From Thermomicrobiaceae bacterium (GTDB lineage: Bacteria > Chloroflexota > Chloroflexia > Thermomicrobiales > Thermomicrobiaceae), in the NCBI GenBank assembly GCA_007124395.1, contig SLFF01000307.1, positions 1 through 5,837 on the forward strand: a stretch of 5,837 nt of DNA, written 5' to 3'. Below, piece by piece: positions 1 through 5,763 of this stretch. The position numbers and the translations under genes were made by a program. Positions within the stretch are counted from its first letter, which is position 1. Every line of letters begins with the position of its first letter. The notes under the pieces were generated by a model. The model worked only from the letters and a program-made list of their open reading frames with translations. It did no database searches and was not told the origin of the DNA.

Positions 1-696
1 GAAGCTGCCCAGAAGGAAACCGATCTGGTGCTGATCCCACTCGGGGCGGTTGAGGTCTATGGGCCGCACCTGCCAATGGGCGCCGACGGCATCGCCACAA
101 CAGCACTGGCTAACGGCGTCGCCGAGCAGCTTCCGGCACTGGTTGCGCCGCTGATTCCGGTCGGGTACTCAGAAGCGCTGCAGTCGTTCCCCGGCACCCT
201 CTCGGTCAAGCCGGCCTCACTGATGGCCTACACTCGTGATGTTGCCGAAAGCTTCTTCAAATGGGGCTGCAAGCGGATTCTCTTTATCAATGGTCACGCC
301 GGCAACGTCCCGTACATCAACGAACTCAGCCGGGAGCTTGAAAACGAGTACGGTGTTCGCTGCGCCCAGATCGACTGGTGGCGCTACATTCAGCCGCTGG
401 TGGAGGATCTCGTCGAGAACGATATCCTGCCCCACGGCCATGCTTCCGAGTTCGGCACCAGTGTGATGCTTCACCTGGTACCGGAGCACGTCAAGATGGA
501 TCGTGCCTGCCGCACCGAACCACAGGTCAAGAATGAGTTCCCCGATTTCCATCGCACTGCCATCTATCGCGACAACAGCCCGACAGGTGTTGTTGGTGAT
601 GGCACAACCGGAAATGCCGAAAAGGGTGCCGAGACCATGCGCCGGGCTGTTCAGCGCACAGTTGACTTCATCAAGTCGAACGACTTCAAGGTCTAA
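1..696 (+). CDS. Creatininase-family metal-dependent amidohydrolase, 5' end cut by the window edge
   Basis: The reading frame is open from base 1, so the start codon lies outside the window; the GTG at 28 is internal because conserved family sequence begins just before it. 231 residues are visible (family usually about 240-260), so only a short N-terminal piece is missing. Numbering from the first visible residue, the family landmarks are in order: PLGAVEVYGPHLPMGAD (13-29), with E18 and D29 at metal-ligand positions; FPGT (63-66); INGHAGN (96-102) with ligand H99; HGHASEFGTS (145-154) with E150; and the C-terminal SPTGVVGDGTTGNAEKG stretch. Known members (creatininase, mycofactocin MftE, FAPy deformylase) hydrolyse cyclic or linear amides with a two-metal centre in the cytoplasm. 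The family is clear but the substrate is not. Oddly, the ligand position usually His in EQHGPH is Tyr (Y20), and the residue three after the Ser of GYS, often His, is Leu (L60), which suggests a divergent subgroup. Confidence 0.88.
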   Translation, partial: EAAQKETDLVLIPLGAVEVYGPHLPMGADGIATTALANGVAEQLPALVAPLIPVGYSEALQSFPGTLSVKPASLMAYTRDVAESFFKWGCKRILFINGHAGNVPYINELSRELENEYGVRCAQIDWWRYIQPLVEDLVENDILPHGHASEFGTSVMLHLVPEHVKMDRACRTEPQVKNEFPDFHRTAIYRDNSPTGVVGDGTTGNAEKGAETMRRAVQRTVDFIKSNDFKV

Positions 697-728
697 CCAG
701 ACGCTTCACCAGAACGACTCGAACCCCC

Positions 729-757
729 AACCCCGGAAGCGGCTCGCTTCCGGGGTT
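729..757 (+). terminator. Hairpin terminator downstream of the creatininase-family gene
   Basis: A perfect 12-bp stem, AACCCCGGAAGC (729-740) with GCTTCCGGGGTT (746-757), closes a 5-base loop (GGCTC). It begins 33 bases after the stop codon. The following bases (CTTCGCCGTCTTC) are only weakly T-rich, so termination may be partial or Rho-assisted. It separates the creatininase-family gene from the lipoprotein gene. Confidence 0.7.
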
Positions 758-854
758 CTTCGCCGTCTTCCAGGCTCTGGTGGAGCTGCGAGACTACATC
801 CCCGAATAGCTCCTGCCCTGAACAGTTGATCCTGTAAGCCGCTCGCGCACCTTG

Positions 855-863
855 TGGTACTAT
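855..863 (+). promoter_or_regulatory. Possible extended -10 promoter for the lipoprotein gene
   Basis: TGG-TACTAT (855-863) matches an extended -10 (TGn plus a hexamer with 4 of 6 bases of TATAAT) and would start transcription near 870, about 40 bases before the lipoprotein ATG. I see no good -35 at the expected distance; TTGATC at 826 is too far away. It is the only promoter-like string I found between the upstream terminator and the gene, so it remains a weak candidate. Confidence 0.3.
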
Positions 864-896
864 CTCCCAATGTCCCGAAAGCACGACATTGAGATG

Positions 897-903
897 AAGA
901 GGG
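897..903 (+). promoter_or_regulatory. Ribosome binding site fixing the lipoprotein start
   Basis: AAGAGGG lies 6 bases before the ATG at 910, a normal Shine-Dalgarno spacing. No other in-frame start nearby has such support. The ATG also places the twin-arginine motif at residues 19-20, as expected for a Tat signal. Confidence 0.65.
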
Positions 904-909
904 CACAAT

Positions 910-1455
910 ATGAGGAATCCGCTTTTCGGACAGAATGTCTCGCTCGATTCGACTCCACTCACTCGTCGCTCACTGCTGCGGATGGGGGCTGGGCTGGTGA
1001 CGCTCAGTGTGGCAGCTCCGGTATTCGCGGCCTGCGGGGGAGACGACGACGGCGACGATACCGCCGAAGCGGTTGCCGATGGGGATACTGCCAGCGCAGA
1101 GGTCGACGATAGCGATGATGATGGCACGTTCCCGGATGATTTCCCGGATAACATTCCGCTTCCGGACGACTGGGAGATAACCAGTGACACCTCGCGCGAC
1201 AGAGACGGAAGCCGCGAGATCAGCATCAGGATCGAGAGCTACGGAGACCGTATGGGCATGATCGAAACCTATGATGCTGAGATCCCGGCCCACTACGAAG
1301 TATCCAGCCAGTCAATCGATGAAGACACCGGAGAGGCGACGTGGATCATCAGTAACGGGGAATGGGAATGGGGCAGCGTTGTAGTCGAAGATCCCTGGGA
1401 AGATGACGATGCCGACTTTCAGGTGGCCATTGAGTTGCACGAGCACATGCGATAA
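910..1455 (+). CDS. Tat-exported lipoprotein with acidic linker and unrecognised C-terminal domain
   Basis: This 181-residue protein starts with a twin-arginine signal: TRRSLLR at 18-24, a hydrophobic stretch at 25-41, then Phe-Ala-Ala-Cys with C42 as the likely lipidated residue. The -3 position is Phe rather than the usual Leu, so lipobox fit is good but not ideal. Residues 45-72 are dominated by Asp, Gly, Ala and Glu, a typical flexible tether holding a domain off the membrane. The rest (about 74-181) opens with FPDDFPDNIPLPDDW and then alternates charged and hydrophobic residues, consistent with a small beta-rich extracellular domain. I do not recognise the family. By signal it should be folded in the cytoplasm, exported by Tat and anchored on the outer face of the cytoplasmic membrane. 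It is flanked by terminators on both sides, so it is probably monocistronic. The strong acidity suggests cation binding or charge repulsion, but no catalytic motif is visible. Confidence 0.85.
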   Translation: MRNPLFGQNVSLDSTPLTRRSLLRMGAGLVTLSVAAPVFAACGGDDDGDDTAEAVADGDTASAEVDDSDDDGTFPDDFPDNIPLPDDWEITSDTSRDRDGSREISIRIESYGDRMGMIETYDAEIPAHYEVSSQSIDEDTGEATWIISNGEWEWGSVVVEDPWEDDDADFQVAIELHEHMR

Positions 1456-1505
1456 TTCCGCTCCGCAAAGTGATGTCGGCACGTAAGCCAATAGTCTTCT
1501 GTCGG

Positions 1506-1534
1506 CGAACCGGGCCTGGCCCGGTTCGTTCTAT
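1506..1534 (+). terminator. Intrinsic terminator shared by the convergent lipoprotein and GDPD genes
   Basis: A perfect 10-bp stem, CGAACCGGGC (1506-1515) with GCCCGGTTCG (1519-1528), has a 3-base loop. On the plus strand it is followed by TTCTATTTTGT, a good U-tract, so it is a classical terminator for the lipoprotein gene. The U-tract runs into the last codons of the opposing GDPD gene, whose stop codon (TAG, minus strand) is at 1533-1531. On the minus strand the stem follows that stop by two bases but has no U-tract after it, so leftward termination should be weaker. Confidence 0.85.
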
Positions 1535-2331
1535 TTTGTCCTGTCGTCGACACACTCCACCAGCCAGTCCGGCCAGTTGATCGTCATGCCGTTGCAGCCG
1601 GCTTCGACCGCTTCAATCATCTGGTCCCGGTTCTTGATGCCGGAGCAGCGGGTTTCCATTCCGAGCTCCTTGGCCAGCGCCACCAGTGCCGGATCGAGCG
1701 TGGTGGAGTTGAAAACGAACATGCTGATGCCGTGATCGGCTGCCTGCTGAACGACATGCCGACCGTCGCCCTCACCCAGCAACAGGTTCACCGGAGACCA
1801 GGCCGTCTTCACCGATGGCTCCTGCTGCCTGACTTCGAGCAGGGAATCGAAATCGTTGATCGTATTCATGTAGACGCTTTCCAGGAGGTCCCGCTCACGC
1901 AGTGCCTGCAGTACATCCGAAACCAGTCCCGGCGCCGGACGCTTGATCTCGATGTGATACACGAACTGGTCACCGAACGCATCCAGCAACTCCTGCAGGG
2001 TAAGCAGTTGCTCCCCGGCATAATCGCCGGACCAGGAGACCGGCGGCTCGTGTGAGCCGTCGGGGATCGGGCGATCTCCCCAGGATCCAGCATCGAGTTC
2101 TTTCAACTCGGCCAGCGTGTAATCGCCCGGAGAACCGGTGCCATCCGTAGTTCGATCCAGCGTGTTGTCGTGAAACAGGATGATCGCGCCATCACGGGTG
2201 TATCCGACATCGGTCTCGATCTCGCGAATTCCCATCTCAGCGGCCAGACGAAAGGCAGCCATCGTGTTCTCCGGGGCATAGGCACTGGCACCCCGATGGG
2301 CAATGATGTGGAACGGCTCGGCAATGGTCAT
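1531..2331 (-). CDS. Glycerophosphodiester phosphodiesterase (GDPD family, UgpQ-like)
   Basis: This family hydrolyses deacylated phospholipid head groups (glycerophosphodiesters) to sn-glycerol 3-phosphate and an alcohol, using a divalent metal in a TIM barrel. Numbering from the ATG at 2331, the catalytic set is complete: HRG 12-14, PEN 20-22, metal ligands E39 and D41 in ETD, general-acid H54 in HDNTLDRTTDG, and E128/K130 in HIEIK. No signal peptide is present, so it should be cytoplasmic, and at 266 residues it matches bacterial UgpQ-type enzymes. I chose ATG 2331 because AGGGAG (2343-2338) is 6 bases upstream of it; the ATG at 2337 adds only Met-Pro and abuts that Shine-Dalgarno with no spacer. 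The C-terminal barrel strands are atypical: CSGIKN (229-234) replaces the usual WTVN-like strand, and MTINWPDW (249-256) replaces the usual IITDxPD. It stands alone, divergent from the hydrolase gene. No promoter is obvious upstream. Confidence 0.92.
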   Translation of the reverse strand: MTIAEPFHIIAHRGASAYAPENTMAAFRLAAEMGIREIETDVGYTRDGAIILFHDNTLDRTTDGTGSPGDYTLAELKELDAGSWGDRPIPDGSHEPPVSWSGDYAGEQLLTLQELLDAFGDQFVYHIEIKRPAPGLVSDVLQALRERDLLESVYMNTINDFDSLLEVRQQEPSVKTAWSPVNLLLGEGDGRHVVQQAADHGISMFVFNSTTLDPALVALAKELGMETRCSGIKNRDQMIEAVEAGCNGMTINWPDWLVECVDDRTK

Positions 2332-2337
2332 CGGCAT

Positions 2338-2343
2338 CTCCCT
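2338..2343 (-). promoter_or_regulatory. Ribosome binding site deciding the GDPD start
   Basis: Read on the minus strand, AGGGAG directly touches the first ATG (2337) but sits 6 bases before the second (2331). The second spacing is functional, so translation most likely starts at 2331. Confidence 0.6.
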
Positions 2344-2404
2344 GATCGTTGATGTTGCAGACGTATCGGCTCAACCAGCAGTCATCCAGATCGAAGCGGC
2401 ACCC

Positions 2405-2439
2405 TGACACGGAATCACGGCTACCCGGGTATCGTGTCA
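2405..2439. promoter_or_regulatory. Nested inverted repeat, candidate operator in the divergent intergenic region
   Basis: TGACACG (2405-2411) and CGTGTCA (2433-2439) form a perfect 7-bp inverted repeat. Inside it lies a perfect 10-bp palindrome, TACCCGGGTA (2422-2431), which is itself flanked by CACG (2416-2419) and CGTG (2433-2436). The right-hand CGTG can therefore pair with either left arm. The element ends 18 bases before the -35 of the hydrolase promoter, between the divergent GDPD and hydrolase genes, which suits a regulator site. No regulator gene is present in the window. A function as operator is inferred from symmetry and position only. Confidence 0.45.
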
Positions 2440-2457
2440 CAGTTCGGGAATCCTGTC

Positions 2458-2487
2458 TTGAGAATGCGTTGCGATTCGCTCGATAAT
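2458..2487 (+). promoter_or_regulatory. Sigma70-type promoter for the hydrolase-oxidoreductase operon
   Basis: TTGAGA (2458-2463, 5 of 6 to TTGACA) and GATAAT (2482-2487, 5 of 6 to TATAAT) are separated by 18 bases. Transcription would begin near 2494, ahead of both possible hydrolase starts (ATG 2523 and GTG 2604). The -10 is embedded in a small dyad, TCGAT-A-ATCGA (2480-2490), which could also be read by a regulator. Confidence 0.6.
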
Positions 2488-2522
2488 CGAACCGGTGATG
2501 TCTCCTGACGGCTTCAGAGGAT

Positions 2523-4589
2523 ATGACGGAGTTCTCCCTCAATGGTATAAGTGACACTGAAGCAGATTTCGCCCGCTTCTCCATCGGAAGGGACAGATCA
2601 TTCGTGGCACTTATCTCCTTTGAAATCACGAGCCGGAAAGACTTTGCTGGCGGGGCCGAGTTCGGCGATGTCGGCTCCTACGAACAGATTGATGGAATCG
2701 CCCACTACGCCGTTGATCCAGACCACGAAAGAAATCAGCACATCGTCGATCTCGAGCACTGCCCGCGGGACGAGCAGGGCCGGGTGCATTTCTCCGGAGA
2801 TCTGATGCTGCTGGTGCCGAAGAATCCCGGTCAGGCCGATCGCAAGCTCTTCCTGGAGCTCCCGAACCGGGGCCGGAGACTCTTCCCCCGCTGGGTAAAT
2901 CGCTCCACCGTCGACCCATCAACTACGGTAGAGGTCCAGCCAGGTGATGGCTTTCTCCTGCGTCACGGCTACGTGGTGGCATCGGTTGGCTGGCAGTGGG
3001 ACGTCTACCGAAGTGACGTGCTCATGGGCCTGGAGCCACCTGTGGCTCAGGGAATCTCCGGCACCACGATCGTCCGGTTTCAACCGAACAGCATTACCAA
3101 CCACGAGCTCCTGGCCGACCGGGCTCACAAGCCGATGCCGGCCGCCGATACCAGCGATCCCAATGCCGTGCTAACGGTCCGGGATTCAGAGCTCGGTGAG
3201 GCGCGAGTTATCCAGCGTGACCAGTGGCAATTTGCCCGTGAAGAGAACGGCCAGCCAGTTGCCGATCCCGAGTACATGTATCTCGCCAGCGGGTTCGAAC
3301 CCGGCAAAGTCTATGAAGTGACCTATCACACCGAGTACGCGCCGGTGGCCGGAGCCGGACTTCTGGCATTGCGAGATGCTGGCTCGTTTCTCCGTTTCAG
3401 CAACGCAGATGACAACCCGTGCGCCGGAACCATCGATCACGCCTACGCCTTCGGCATTTCGCAGACGGGCCGGATGCTCCGCCATTTCGTCTATCTCGGA
3501 ATGAATCTCGATGAAGACAACCGGCAAGTCTACGACGGCCTGCTGCCGCACGTCGCCGGGGCACGTCGTGGCGAATTCAATCACCGCTTTGCCCAGCCAT
3601 CCGTGCAGAACACTCCAGGGTTCGGACACCTCTTCCCCCATGCTGACGAGCCGCATACGCATCCGGACACCGGTCAGGTTGCCGGGCTGCTCGATCGACA
3701 GCGGGAACTTGGCGGCATGCCGAAGATCTTCTGGACAAACTCATCTGCCGAATACTGGCGGGGTGATTGTGCCTTCCTCCATATCGACATGGAGGGCAAG
3801 ACAGATCTGGAAAGCGCCCCGGAAACCCGCATTTACTCCTTCGCCAGCACCCAGCACGGCCCGGGCAGCTTGCCGCTGACCGATACCACCGCTGACACCG
3901 GTGTACGTGGGCGCCATCCATACAACGCACATGATTACACCCCGCTACTGCGCGCCGCTATCGTTCACCTCCATCGCTGGGCAGCCGAAGGCATAGAGCC
4001 ACCGGCCAGTTATCATCCGACACTCAAGGACCGCAACGTCTCCACAGAAGAAGAGATTATCGAGAAGTTCCCCAACGTGCCGAACCTGTTCCGTCCGGAC
4101 ACGAACTTCTTGCGGAAATTCCCGCGTGTCGACATGGGACCGGACGCCAGCAGTGGGATCGGGCGTTTTCCGTCCGAACTCGGCAACACCTTCCCGGCGC
4201 TCGTCTATGACATCGATGGGAATGGCAACGAAGATGCACCGGTCAGATTGCCGGACCTGGACTATCCCGTGGCGACATACACGCCGTGGAATCCCCGCCA
4301 CCCGGAGACCGGCCATCCCGAGCAGATCATTCCGATGAACGGATCGACCTTCTTCTTCAGCCGGACGGAAGCCGAGCGAGTCGAGCTCAATGATCCACGA
4401 CCATCGATCGAAGAGCGCTACGCCAGCCGGGATGAGTACCTGCAGAAGATTCGCGAGGCAGCCGAATATCTCGTAAAACGCGGCTACATTCTTGACGAAG
4501 ACGTGGAAGCCTGTCTGGCCGATGCCGCCGAACGGTACGACGAAGCAATGAAAACCGGACCGCTGAACAGCGAGGCAACAGGGGCCTGA
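2523..4589 (+). CDS. Large alpha/beta hydrolase domain protein (Abhydrolase_10 / PF20091 type)
   Basis: The protein has 688 residues from ATG 2523 and looks like one continuous family domain from about residue 31 to the C-terminus. Recognisable family stretches are SFEITSRKDFAGGAEFGDVG (32-51), the hydrophobic RHGYVVASVGWQWDV run, a nucleophile-elbow-like AFGISQTGR with S313 as probable nucleophile, the following LLPHVAGARRGEFNHRFAQPS block, and a helical C-terminus (RYASRDEYLQKIREAAEYLVKRGYILDEDV). The family has no well-established substrate that I can name; esterase, lactonase or amidase activity is the reasonable expectation. There is no signal peptide, so it is probably cytoplasmic. It is the first gene of an operon with the flavoenzyme 12 bases downstream. 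The start is uncertain: ATG 2523 has AGAGG only 2 bases upstream, while GTG 2604 (giving 661 residues and beginning close to the family's usual first motif) has GGAAGGG 11 bases upstream. The intervening 27 codons include ATA, AGT, AGG and AGA. Confidence 0.88.
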   Translation: MTEFSLNGISDTEADFARFSIGRDRSFVALISFEITSRKDFAGGAEFGDVGSYEQIDGIAHYAVDPDHERNQHIVDLEHCPRDEQGRVHFSGDLMLLVPKNPGQADRKLFLELPNRGRRLFPRWVNRSTVDPSTTVEVQPGDGFLLRHGYVVASVGWQWDVYRSDVLMGLEPPVAQGISGTTIVRFQPNSITNHELLADRAHKPMPAADTSDPNAVLTVRDSELGEARVIQRDQWQFAREENGQPVADPEYMYLASGFEPGKVYEVTYHTEYAPVAGAGLLALRDAGSFLRFSNADDNPCAGTIDHAYAFGISQTGRMLRHFVYLGMNLDEDNRQVYDGLLPHVAGARRGEFNHRFAQPSVQNTPGFGHLFPHADEPHTHPDTGQVAGLLDRQRELGGMPKIFWTNSSAEYWRGDCAFLHIDMEGKTDLESAPETRIYSFASTQHGPGSLPLTDTTADTGVRGRHPYNAHDYTPLLRAAIVHLHRWAAEGIEPPASYHPTLKDRNVSTEEEIIEKFPNVPNLFRPDTNFLRKFPRVDMGPDASSGIGRFPSELGNTFPALVYDIDGNGNEDAPVRLPDLDYPVATYTPWNPRHPETGHPEQIIPMNGSTFFFSRTEAERVELNDPRPSIEERYASRDEYLQKIREAAEYLVKRGYILDEDVEACLADAAERYDEAMKTGPLNSEATGA

Positions 4590-4592
4590 AAT

Positions 4593-4598
4593 GGGGGA
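4593..4598 (+). promoter_or_regulatory. Ribosome binding site of the oxidoreductase gene
   Basis: GGGGGA ends 3 bases before the ATG at 4602, within the 12-base gap after the hydrolase stop. The earlier ATG at 4591 meets a stop after four codons, so 4602 is the only sensible start. It also puts the dinucleotide-binding motif at residues 8-13. Confidence 0.6.
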
Positions 4599-4601
4599 CA
4601 T

Positions 4602-5702
4602 ATGAGACATGTGATCGTCATCGGGGCCGGGATAGTTGGTACTTCCGCGGCCCACCGGCTGAGCAGCGCCGGAGCAAAGGTGACCATCATCGATCGGGAC
4701 GAGCCCGGCAACGGCACCACCAGCAGGAGTTTCGCGTGGGTAAACGCCAACCAGAAGACGCCCCGCGCGTATTTCGAGCTCAATTTCGCCGGAATGAAGG
4801 AGCACGACGCCCTCGACCAGGAGCTCGGCAGTGCTCCGTGGCTACACCGCACGGGAAACCTGGCGTGGAGCGGCGATGCACTCAAATATGATGAACTCCG
4901 ACGTCGTGTCGAGCGCCTGCAGGCCTGGGGATACCGCGCCGAATGGAAGAACGCCACGGAAGTAAACGCGGAACTGGAGCCTCGACTCGCCTTCTCCGGT
5001 GCCACCATGCGGATTGCCTGGTTCCCGGATGAATCATGGCTGGATGGACCGCTCTTTGTCCGCTCGATGCTCGATCGCGCCGTCGAGCTCGGAGCCAGTG
5101 TTCGCTCCGGGCAGGAAGTTGCCGACATCACCCCCTCCAGCGATGAGGTCACAGTAACCCTCAGCGATGGGCAAACCCTCACTGCGGATGCCGTGCTGAA
5201 CTGCGCTGGTCCTGGCGCGGACAAGATCGCGAAAATGGTCGGACGCACCCTTCCACTCGACCCGACACGGGGTCTCCTGATGCGGGTTCAGGTAGAGCCA
5301 GGCACCATCTCACGTCTCATTCACTCCACCGATGTAAACATCCGGCCAGATGGCGAAGATCATGTACTGGTTCACCACGACAGTATCGATCCGCTCATTG
5401 GAGAGCGTGACGAGATCCCCCTGGACAACGAATACTGCCGGGAACTCTGCCGACGAGCCAGGCGCATCCTGCCAGACATCACCGGCCGGGCAATTACCGA
5501 GACCCGCGTCGGGATTCGCCCCTATCCAGTCGATCACATCTCCTGCATCGGTGCCGTACCAGGCATACCGGGGTACTATGAAGCAGTGACCCATAGCGGC
5601 GTAACGCTAGGGCCTCTACTCGGCCGACTGATCACGGAAGAGATCCTCACCGGGAAGGTCGACCCCCTGCTCAAGCCGTTCCGGGCTGAAAGATTCGCAT
5701 AA
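4602..5702 (+). CDS. FAD-dependent oxidoreductase, DAO family (D-amino-acid oxidase/glycine oxidase fold)
   Basis: This 366-residue protein starts with a Rossmann nucleotide-binding motif, VIVIGAGIVG (4-13, GxGxxG), and an acidic residue at the end of the second strand (D31) that binds the FAD ribose. The TTSRSFAWVNANQK segment (39-52) follows, where this family contacts the flavin. LNCAGPGAD (199-207) is the second FAD-contact strand, RVGIRPYPVDH (302-312) carries the conserved Arg-rich strand usually lining the substrate site, and THSGVTLGPLLG (330-341) is the C-terminal FAD motif. Length matches single-domain DAO enzymes, which oxidise amino acids or secondary amines, passing electrons to oxygen or a quinone. 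No signal peptide or membrane segment is visible. It lacks its own promoter and should be co-transcribed and perhaps translationally coupled with the hydrolase gene. The substrate is unknown; a sarcosine- or amino-acid-like compound is a guess from the family. Confidence 0.9.
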   Translation: MRHVIVIGAGIVGTSAAHRLSSAGAKVTIIDRDEPGNGTTSRSFAWVNANQKTPRAYFELNFAGMKEHDALDQELGSAPWLHRTGNLAWSGDALKYDELRRRVERLQAWGYRAEWKNATEVNAELEPRLAFSGATMRIAWFPDESWLDGPLFVRSMLDRAVELGASVRSGQEVADITPSSDEVTVTLSDGQTLTADAVLNCAGPGADKIAKMVGRTLPLDPTRGLLMRVQVEPGTISRLIHSTDVNIRPDGEDHVLVHHDSIDPLIGERDEIPLDNEYCRELCRRARRILPDITGRAITETRVGIRPYPVDHISCIGAVPGIPGYYEAVTHSGVTLGPLLGRLITEEILTGKVDPLLKPFRAERFA

Positions 5703-5727
5703 CTTCTCTTCGTACGTACAGCTATTT

Positions 5728-5758
5728 GCGCCAGTGCACAACCATATTGCGCTGGCGC
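5728..5758. terminator. Strong hairpin between convergent genes, probable bidirectional terminator
   Basis: GCGCCAGTGCA (5728-5738) pairs with TGCGCTGGCGC (5748-5758) over 11 positions, with one T-G wobble and a 9-base loop. It begins 25 bases after the oxidoreductase stop and ends 5 bases before the stop of the apparent gene entering from the right. Neither strand has a clear U-tract, so termination by this element alone is uncertain, but its position between two stops mirrors the 1506-1534 terminator. Confidence 0.55.
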
Positions 5759-5763
5759 CCGAA

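Noticed and set aside
697..760. tRNA-like string on the minus strand: GGTTCGAGTC next to a long stem
   Set aside because: The T-loop-like bases are not closed by a matching 5-bp stem, and no acceptor, D or anticodon arms can be drawn. The long stem is better explained as a terminator.
693..1226. Open frame on the minus strand opposite the lipoprotein
   Set aside because: Its Ser-rich translation is the antisense of Asp/Gly-rich codons, and it reads through the terminator at 729-757. The plus-strand frame has a Tat signal, lipobox and ribosome binding site.
2338..2522. Riboswitch or structured leader in the divergent region
   Set aside because: The inverted repeats lie upstream of the predicted transcription start near 2494, so they would not be in the hydrolase mRNA. 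I saw no known riboswitch core.
3945..4805. Long open frame on the minus strand (286 codons)
   Set aside because: It lies antisense to the conserved C-terminus of the hydrolase and the FAD-binding N-terminus of the oxidoreductase, and its translation shows no recognisable motif. It is explained by codon bias on the other strand.
4484..5248. Second long open frame on the minus strand (254 codons), very Ser/Arg/Pro-rich
   Set aside because: The composition is typical of an antisense shadow of a GC-rich gene, and it covers the FAD-binding motifs of the real gene.
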